DNA from: Welwitschia mirabilis
Lineage: Eukaryota > Gnetophyta > Gnetopsida > Welwitschiales
Assembly: GCA_051453625.1 (NCBI GenBank)
Contig: JBOZIK010000001.1
Coordinates: 237,070,256-237,100,059, forward strand
DNA: 29,804 bases
Reading direction: 5' to 3'
Below, piece by piece: positions 22,498 through 29,804 of this stretch. A model generated the notes under the pieces. That model was given only the letters and a program-made list of their open reading frames with translations, ran no database searches and had not been told where the DNA came from. The position numbers and the translations under genes are program-made. Position 1 is the first letter of the stretch; the number at the start of each line of letters is the position of its first letter.

Positions 22498-25013
22498 ACT
22501 ATTTAGAATCATTACTAATTGTAAGATCATCTGAATGCTTGTAAATTTCATTTTGCTAAAAATGAAAAGATAACAAATATTCAACTAATAAATAATTAAT
22601 ATTTAATAACAAATTAGAAGGTATCTCATCATATGCTTCAAGCATTATCATATCTAAATAAAACTAGACAATAAAACTTAAAAGGCAATTCTAAAAATGA
22701 AGAAACTCAACCAACTAATAGGGACCATTAAAAATATCAATGCATTCATATCATCCCATATTTTTTATATCACAACATCTTTGACTAAAAATGCCAATCC
22801 AAATTTCCTAAAAGTGAAATTATTTTCATAAGGAATCACATTATACTGGTTAATATAAAAGCATTTTTAGGTTTTTAAACTTTTCCAACTTAAATCATAA
22901 AGGATATTTTTGACATTTATAAGAAAGAATGCTATCAAAGAAGTAGCATTAACACAAAAAGAATAACTTTGTGACAAAATATTCTAGAGGTAACTGGGTG
23001 GAAAAATCTCTATCGAGAAATGTAACATATATCATTTAGCATTCTACTTTTCTTAAACTCCCTTTTCCTTTAATAAATGAGTGAATGAACAGATGGTATT
23101 CCAGTAACGAATCCACTGCACTGACCCTTTAACATCTGCATGCTCTTATCATATGACACCTTACTTGAATACCATGTACCATCCTATTTCTAGCACTCAT
23201 GTTTTAGTTAATAATTTCAAGTTAATGGATTCTATTAACATGTGGTAACTAAATTCTATCCTTTTCCTAACTCTATTTTTAACATGTTTATTCTAGTGAT
23301 TTGGTGAGATTTTACTAAATGTACTCAGTGTTATTTTTGTCTAATTTCCATGGATTATGTTAGATCAATATACATACAATGAATATGCCTTTTAGTTCAA
23401 TGATAGCAAGGATGGGATGTTCCCCCTTCTTAATCATTTTCATTTGTTTTTCTTTCATCATTATTAACTAAGCTTTACTATGACTTGTTATCTAAGTTTG
23501 AGTAATTAAATTTTTCTCATCATGCTTACCCAAATTCATCCATTTCAAAACATGTACCTCACTAAAATGCTTCTTTTACTTCACATTTGATTTTTGATTT
23601 TTCTCATTCATGTCTTCTATGTAGTGGTCACATTTTCTCCTCTACTGAAATGGATAGAATGTTATTCCTTATTACATGTAAGATTTATCAAATAGAAATC
23701 TCCACTATAAAGAATTAAATAGACTAAAAAAGAAATTATTGCTCTTTGAGATGACCAACAATCTCTCTTTTTTCTTAAGTTAGGCATTTCAGGATTCGTT
23801 AGCCTAATTTCACATTTTATTATTCTTAGAAGTAGATAACCATGCCTTCTTCTCTAACTCATGTGTTGTCTTAACAATAATGTGTGTAAGCATTTCGTTC
23901 TCCTCCTCTCACTTAGCCCTTTATTCCTAGTGTGTGTTACTCTAAATAACTCACCTGTTTAGTGCATTTATATCAAGCCTAGTAATCACAATTTTTTATC
24001 CATAAAAGCCCCTTTTGAGAAAATCATTTTACCTACTTAACATCATCTGTTATGAAATTTTATTGGATAAATAATATTTTTGATTGGTCATATGTGGAAA
24101 TGGATAATATAAGAAAAAATAACTTTAGGACAAACTAACATTTGTAAGAACATATCCTTCTCTCTTTTCTTCAACCATCATTTTTGCTAGAAAATCCTTT
24201 GTTTTCCATAGTATTGCCTCTTGAAGCTTTAGCCAATCCAAATTCTTATGATTAAAATGCAATAAATATTTTATCTACTTAAAATTAGACTTATAAAATT
24301 TATTTTCTCTTTTTCTAAAAAAGATGAAGTCATTTATTTTGAAGTTGTATACATGACATTCATTATATCAAAAATAAGAACATCTCATTAAATGATGAAA
24401 TGTTCTGTAGATCCAACTGCCTTAGCTGATCTATCATGAAGATCTTTTTGTACTCTTGGATTTAGAAACCTGAGTGCCAACAAAGATCTGACAATTCTTG
24501 AAACCTATATGTAGATCTTTGTTAAAGTTTTAAAAGAAACATCAAAATATTTCATCAAAAATATTATAAAAAATATCTAGCAACTAATACGACAGCAATA
24601 ATCATAACTTTTAACCTTTCATCCCTACCTGCAACCAATGGTTTTTAAAGTGCGGCCATTAATGGTACTAAAATTTTAGGCAGCACCTTTAAAAATGGTT
24701 GCACACCCATTATACTTTTAAATATTATTTTCTAAATTATAGTTCTAAAAAATATTTTTAAATGTCTGATTAGCCAGATCTACTTCAAATGCTTGTTTTG
24801 TCATCTAATGCTCTTTTTTCTTAAGTCTTGCATAAGTTTCCATGTGGTTGCAGTTGCCATGACATTCCACCAATATTTTATTCAATTTGAAAGACCTGCC
24901 TATGCACATGCCACGGAGCTACAGTGTTAGGACAAATGAAATGCACGAAGTAAAACTGAAACACATGAAATAAAAGAGGATAACTCTTTTTATATAAATC
25001 AACTAAACTATTT
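22498..25013. other. CACTA interior, right part: nothing recognised
   Basis: This is T-rich, gap-free sequence without long open frames or recognisable domains. A self-complementary patch lies at about 24645-24710, with AATGG and CCATT blocks around a GGCAGCACC stretch. Confidence 0.5.
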
Positions 25014-25470
25014 AAGGTGTTTATTACAATAAACGCCTTAGTAACTGGGATTTTTTTTTCTTACACATTACTTTTAAGGTGTTTATTTTCAACAAATGAT
25101 TAAAAGGATTTCAAATGGATTTTGCCTTAAAAAAGTCTATTTTTAAGATTCTTATTAAAATAAATGCCTTAAAAAGCTCTATAATTAAGGTTCTTATTAA
25201 AATANNNNNNNNNNNNNNNNNNNNNNNNNNNNNNNNNNNNNNNNNNNNNNNNNNNNNNNNNNNNNNNNNNNNNNNNNNNNNNNNNNNNNNNNNNNNNNNN
25301 NNNNGGATTTTTGTTCTGACACATTATTTTTAAGGTGTTTATTTTAAACAAATGATTAAAAGGATTTCAAATGGCTTTTGCCTTAAAAAAGTTTATTTTA
25401 AGATTATTATTAAAATAAATGCCTTAAAAACTCTATAATTAAGGTGCTTATTAAAATAAATTTCTTAAAA
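25014..25470. repeat. Right subterminal palindromic repeats of the CACTA element
   Basis: Units such as AAGGTGTTTATTACAATAAA followed by CGCCTT and AAGGTGCTTATTAAAATAAA mirror those at 15764-16055. The gap at 25205-25304 splits the array, and 25050-25204 recurs at 25305-25456, so the true number of units is uncertain. Confidence 0.75.
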
Positions 25471-25477
25471 GCTTATA

Positions 25478-25489
25478 TTTCTAGTAGTA
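25478..25489. other. Right terminal sequence of the CACTA element
   Basis: TTTCTAGTAGTA corresponds to the inverted CACTACTAGAAA-type terminus with the last G changed to A. LTR homology resumes immediately after it. Confidence 0.6.
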
Positions 25490-25492
25490 TAT

Positions 25493-25590
25493 CAACACTA
25501 CTGAAGGTTTCTTTCAGAAACATTTACCTCGATGTGATAGGACATTATGGTAACTATTCATTTTTCTTTAAGCGCAAATACAATATATCA
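25493..25590 (-). mobile_element. LTR L2, outer end (start of the E2 3' LTR)
   Basis: It aligns with 8783-8882 and 1450-1545: an ACTGAAGG-TTTC block, AACATTTACCTCG, then TAGGACATTATGG, and a CA at 25589-25590 before the pyrimidine tract. It is the missing end of L2, separated from 14831 by the CACTA-type insertion. Confidence 0.7.
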
Positions 25591-25640
25591 TGGTCATTAT
25601 TTTGTTTCTTCTTCTTCTTCTTTTGTTTTTTTGGGATAAT
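25591..25640 (-). other. Polypurine tract of E2, with a (CTT)n run
   Basis: The plus strand reads TGGTCATTATTTTG, then repeated CTT and a T run. On the minus strand this is an A/G tract immediately before the LTR, as at 1546-1600. Confidence 0.6.
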
Positions 25641-26047
25641 TTCCACATGATCACACACTTAAAAGATGAAGATGAATAAGTTAGATGAAAGATAGAAAAT
25701 AATACTCTTGAATAANNNNNNNNNNNNNNNNNNNNNNNNNNNNNNNNNNNNNNNNNNNNNNNNNNNNNNNNNNNNNNNNNNNNNNNNNNNNNNNNNNNNN
25801 NNNNNNNNNNNNNNNTCAAAGATCTTATATCATTAAAAAAATCATAAGAACTAAGGAATATTTCTTTAAAGTAAAGTCTATAAATATGGAAATGTCTTAA
25901 GATTAGGATAATCTAATCTTTTTATTTTAAAATGCCTAGGTATGAAAACTAGTCATAGAAACTTCATAAAACAACACATAAGTTAAGTTTAAAAGATAAT
26001 TAAGTGATACTATCACATGCACCAAAGGAATAAGCTAAGAACAAATT
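25641..26047 (-). other. 3' untranslated region of E2
   Basis: This lies between the pol stop and the polypurine tract, with a 100-N gap at 25716-25815. Its non-gap part aligns with 1600-1857 of E1, which confirms that E1 and E2 share the same 3' structure. Confidence 0.6.
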
Positions 26048-27752
26048 TTAGATAATGATAGAATCAAAGTCCTCTTCATTGAGGAGAATCTTCAAAACAA
26101 GTGCTTCTATTATGTTCAAGATCTTATCAAAAGAGTTTTGGTATAATTTCAACCTTTGTCCATTAACATTTTGAATCTCTTTAGTTTTTAAGTCAAAAAT
26201 CGCAATAGAGCAATTAAAATGCACTCTCTTTATAAGATAAGAAGCTAGTTATTTATAGGTTAATTTTTTATTTAAAATATATACTCTAGTATNNNNNNNN
26301 NNNNNNNNNNNNNNNNNNNNNNNNNNNNNNNNNNNNNNNNNNNNNNNNNNNNNNNNNNNNNNNNNNNNNNNNNNNNNNNNNNNNNNNNNNNNNNNNNNNN
26401 NNNNNNNNNNNNNNNNNNNNNNNNNNNNNNNNNNNNNNNNNNNNNNNNNNNNNNNNNNNNNNNNNNNNNNNNNNNNNNNNNNNNNNNNNNNNNNNNNNNN
26501 NNNNNNNNNNNNNNNNNNNNNNNNNNNNNNNNNNNNNNNNNNNNNNNNNNNNNNNNNNNNNNNNNNNNNNNNNNNNNNNNNNNNNNNNNNNNNNNNNNNN
26601 NNNNNNNNNNNNNNNNNNNNNNNNNNNNNNNNNNNNNNNNNNNNNNNNNNNNNNNNNNNNNNNNNNNNNNNNNNNNNNNNNNNNNNNNNNNNNNGAGCAA
26701 TTAAAATGCACTATCTCTATAAGATAAGAAGCTATTTGTTTATAGGTTAATTTTTTATTTAAACTATATACTCTAGTATTGTATAAAAGGATAAGTTGGC
26801 CAAGTTCAAACTTTTTATGAAGTAACTTTCTATTATGTTTGAATTTAACTTAGGCTTTATGGATTAATTGATGCATAGTATAAGTATGTTTTCTTGTCAA
26901 GGTTATCTAATTAGACTAATCTATGTTTAAGATTATCATGAAGGTCTATAATATTAAGTTGATAATAAGGATAATAAGAGTTATAACACACATCAATAGG
27001 TAAAATACAAACTTTTCCATACATAAGTTCATAAGGTAAAAATTAATAGAATTATGCCAAGTAGTACATCAAGCCTAAAGAACAATATTAAGCTTAGGAT
27101 TCCAAGATTTCTTATTAATGGAGACAAGTTTTTATAATATTTTATTAAATTCTCTATTTGCATTTTCATCTTACCCATTGGTTTATGAATGAAAAGTAAA
27201 AGCTAATTTATATTCTATTCCAATGGATAAAAGAAGTCTTCTAAAAAGTTGATTTATAAAACAAGTTCCTTGATTACTAATAATAATTCTAAGAAAACTA
27301 AATTATTGAAAATTGTAAGTTATAAAAAAGTACAAACAATTTGAGCATCATTCAAAGAATTAAGATAGCTCTAACTTATTTAGTAACATAATCTACAACT
27401 AGTAAAATATAATTCTTATCATTAAAAAGTGATAAATGAGTTTTATAAAATTGATTCCCCAATAATCAAAAGGTTCACATTTAAGAATAGGTCTAAAGAG
27501 CATATCTTAAGCACGAATAATGCTACCATAATGGTAATAAAAATTTTACCTTCTAGCAAAATTAAAAGAATCCTGAAAAAGAATACGCCAATAAAAATTT
27601 AAATGAATAATTTTTATATCCATTTTTTATCCACTAAAATGACCTTCAAAAACATCAACATGATAAAGATGAATGATATTAGAATTTTCCCAATCAAGTA
27701 CATATTTTTTGCATAATTTAGTCTTTACACCTATGATAAAGATGTGGCTTTA
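26048..27752 (-). pseudogene. Ty3/gypsy pol remnant: integrase to C-terminus (E2)
   Basis: Integrase inserts retroelement cDNA into the genome. Read on the minus strand, the remnant starts at the L3 junction with a degraded linker and the zinc-binding HVDVFEGHF segment. FYWRILFQDSF follows, matching the FYWPTLFKDA type of plant gypsy integrases. In the catalytic core the first Asp position is Asn (27450-27452) and the second is Asn (27273-27275), in a SNQGT context. The Glu (27165-27167) is kept, exactly 35 residues from the second position. Next come NREFNKIL, then KKFELGQLILLYNTRVY and VNGQRLKLY, hallmark C-terminal motifs. The stop is TAA at 26048-26050. A 402-N gap at 26293-26694 has duplicate flanks. 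There are many stops and at least one frameshift, so it is inactive. Confidence 0.85.
26208..26779 (-). repeat. Duplicate flanks around the 402-N gap in pol
   Basis: Bases 26208-26292 recur at 26695-26779 with a few differences. Read as one copy, the pol frame continues smoothly into the C-terminal motif, so the gap probably contains little or nothing unique. Confidence 0.8.
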
Positions 27753-29804
27753 TGTTGTGATGCATATTTGTGTAAATGATTATGCTCAAAGAGATTCTAT
27801 CATTTATAAATTAAATAGATATTTTGCATAACACAACATACTAATATAAACAAGAGTGGATTCGAATGTCATAATTTATTAAAGGTCTAAGTTGAAAGAA
27901 AGAGAATTGATTTCAGCAAGAAGTACTTACATATTCTAGTAATAATAATAAATTTCATTATAGAAAATTATAATGTAGTACAATTATGTAAAGTAAATCT
28001 AAGAAAGAAAAGAAATAATTCACCTAAACTAATAGTGTTCAATTTTGATAAAGGTTTCTTTCATGACATATATCACTCAAGAAACTGTTACTAAATCAAA
28101 AGAAACATAAACTATAAGGGATAAGTAATAATAAGCATAGGAAATGAAAATGAGTTCTTTGTATTAATCTCAAACCACATCCATATTACAAAGCAGTAGT
28201 ACCTTAGTGAAGGAAGCACAATCCAACACCAAGAAAGACTTCTCTTTACAACTATTAAGGATGGATCTCTAGCCCTTCAATCTCGTGTCATGAGAATTTC
28301 TAATGCAAGTAAAGATAAGATATAGTTGAGGGTGGTAATAATACTTATTAATAAGTAGAAATACAAACAACAAAATAGACAAACAAATGTGGGCATAATC
28401 CTAATAGCTGCATAAGAGATACATAGATAAAGGGAAAAATTAAGGTAAATGTTTATTAAAATGTTATAATAGATGTTATCTTACTGATTGTTTAGATAAT
28501 ATAGGAGACAATGCCATCTCATAAGCAATCTATGTCATCTACCAAATTGATCATAATCAGCATATTCATTAGCTTTACTCTTCTATTATCTATATAGTTG
28601 TCTGAATGATGATGTAGATGATAGACTTTTTATAAGTGCTCATCTAATAAATTAGGCTTAATATTTGAAGAAAGTTTGCTTTAAAATAGAAAGAATGATG
28701 AAATGCTCTAAATTCCACAAAATGTAATGAAGATTACATGTTTTTACATCTTTCATCTTATTTCTCCATTATCATGGAAATACAAACTACTTAAAATATC
28801 CTATTAAATATATGCAAGTTGGTAGTGCAACATAGCCTCCTATTTATTCTTATCAGTCCTTGATAAACTAGGTAGTAAATCATGATTGTGGACTAACTTG
28901 TACAACTACAAAAATAGCTAAGGTATTGAAGAAATTATCTCAAAATGTTTTTAATAAATCTTAGAGATATATATTAAATCATGAAAAATCAAAAAATGAA
29001 ACATTTTACCTAATTAAAGAATTAACCATAGGGTTATTTGAGTTATTGTCCACATGATAAATGGGATGATAGGCTCAAAAAGTGGTCTTAAAAAATAGAA
29101 ACCTATGATAAATTTTTTTTAGATAAATAATTAGTTAATGCATTGATAATAAAAATCCTCCCACTAAATATATAGTAATAACTTTAAAAAATTGCCCAAA
29201 TAAAATCAATCCTCATTGTAGCATGTGAAAAAGGAAGATAAGCATGAAAATCAGATGAAAAGTAATACACCATGCTGAAATAAAAAATGATATGTATATA
29301 TAAAATAATGAGTTTCAGTATAAAAATATATAGAAGGGGAGATATAAAGTATGACAAAATCACTTCCCTCATTATCACATAATAAACTTGATTTGGGTAG
29401 CTGGTTCAAGTACAAGGAAAAGAAGGGAGGATGCCTAGCTTCAATAAGGAAATGGAGGTCCAAAGATGTGGAAATCAAAAAACCATCTCATATCTTTAAA
29501 CATAAATAACCTCTAAAATATCTACTATAACACTCTATTATATAGAAATAATGCACTAATGCATGTTAATAATCTAGTCTTTAGAATGCTAGACTATTCT
29601 CTCAACTGTCAGGATCCTCTACTTTAATGTCTGAGTCTCTAATCTAGAGCTTGGATCCTCTAGTATAGGATTTTAATATCATGATTCATAAAACCTCTAA
29701 TGATCTTAGTACTTTATTCTAGAAGGGCCTATATTTACTCAAGTATAGCTCCAACTGTAGGTCTCTGTACTTGAAGTTGCTCTACCTCTCTTAGTACTCG
29801 TATT
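27753..29804 (-). mobile_element. LTR L3 (partial) inserted at the integrase gene
   Basis: It begins TGTTGTGATGCATATTTGTG on the plus strand and aligns with 9862-12130 to the window end, including the LTR-embedded gag-like ORF. No primer-binding site follows its terminal CA on the minus strand; integrase coding starts within a few bases. It is therefore best explained as the outer end of a 3' or solo LTR that inserted into E2 pol in the same orientation. CTTTA at 27748-27752 is a candidate target duplication. Hairpin-type elements are at 28481-28511 and 29045-29072. Confidence 0.65.
29371..29804 (-). pseudogene. Gag-like ORF tail inside LTR L3 (partial)
   Basis: The minus strand from the window end reads a coiled-coil tail: GAILE, then ALLE, then STKIIRGFMNHDIKILY, with TAA or TAG where the L2 copy has Gln. 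It aligns with about 12130-11560 of the L2 ORF. The rest of the protein lies beyond the window. The shared position and shared flanks show that the ORF belongs to this LTR subfamily and is not unique to L2. A short alternative frame at 29251-29478 is a shadow. Confidence 0.55.

Larger units (their letters stand above)
15764..25489. mobile_element. CACTA-type DNA transposon nested in LTR L2
   Basis: Both ends carry clusters of palindromic units of the form AAGGCGTTT...AAACGCCTT, typical of subterminal repeats in plant CACTA (En/Spm) elements. The right end reads TTTCTAGTAGTA (25478-25489), one base from the expected TTTCTAGTAGTG. The next bases resume LTR sequence: 25490-25590 aligns with 8779-8882. 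The left end is in the gap at 14832-15763. TAT at 25490-25492 is a candidate 3-base target duplication. No transposase was recognised inside, so it is probably a decayed or non-autonomous copy with unrelated sequence within. Confidence 0.65.

Noticed and set aside
25606-25640. Simple (CTT)n microsatellite of independent interest
   Set aside because: It sits exactly where the polypurine tract of E2 is expected, so it is explained by the element.
26272-26711. Open frames of about 140 codons on the minus strand
   Set aside because: They consist nearly entirely of N from the 402-N gap. The true reading there is the pol C-terminal region.
1-29804. tRNA, rRNA, CRISPR array or bacterial operon
   Set aside because: No cloverleaf, rRNA-like block, regularly spaced direct repeat with unique spacers, or ribosome-binding-site-led gene series was seen on either strand.

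Overview
This window looks like decayed, transposon-filled nuclear DNA of a flowering plant, from a draft assembly. It is very AT-rich and CpG is visibly scarce. It contains 19 runs of N, 14 of them exactly 100 bases. I find no intact host gene, tRNA, rRNA or CRISPR array. Recognisable coding sequence is degenerate and mostly on the minus strand. Most internal stops can be explained by C-to-T or G-to-A changes, as expected for old, methylated transposons. The species cannot be named from the sequence.

The main component is one family of Ty3/gypsy-type LTR retrotransposons, all on the minus strand. Element E1 has its 5' LTR at about 8882 down to 5396 (L1) and a decayed tRNA-Asp-type primer-binding site at 5392-5372. 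Its short internal region (5371 down to 1546) holds a gag-like remnant, an unrecognised coding remnant and only the last part of pol. A polypurine tract follows, then the 3' LTR, which runs off the window start. Element E2 has a much better pol remnant (27752 down to 26048). This contains a zinc-binding start, an integrase core with exact D-D-35-E spacing but both Asp codons changed to Asn, and the conserved C-terminal region. Its 3' LTR (L2) starts at 25590 and, after a large nested insertion, resumes at 14831 and ends at 9862. A further LTR of the same family (L3, 27753 to the window end) abuts the integrase reading frame directly.

The nested insertion is a CACTA-type DNA transposon. Its left end is hidden in the 932-N gap and its right end is at 25489. 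Both ends carry subterminal palindromic repeats of the AAGGCGTTT/AAACGCCTT type. Its roughly 9.7 kb of visible sequence has no recognisable transposase, only one decayed coiled-coil coding fragment at about 21030-20399.

Two features stand out. First, L2 and L3 carry a gag-like ORF inside the LTR itself, between segments that are nearly contiguous in the E1 LTR. Second, the family repeatedly carries a short hairpin of the form TGTCAT-n-ATGACA, twice as a perfect palindrome. The assembly is also unreliable at gaps: at least 12 of the 19 are flanked by two near-identical copies of the same sequence, so apparent local tandem duplications are probably unmerged contig ends or haplotypes.
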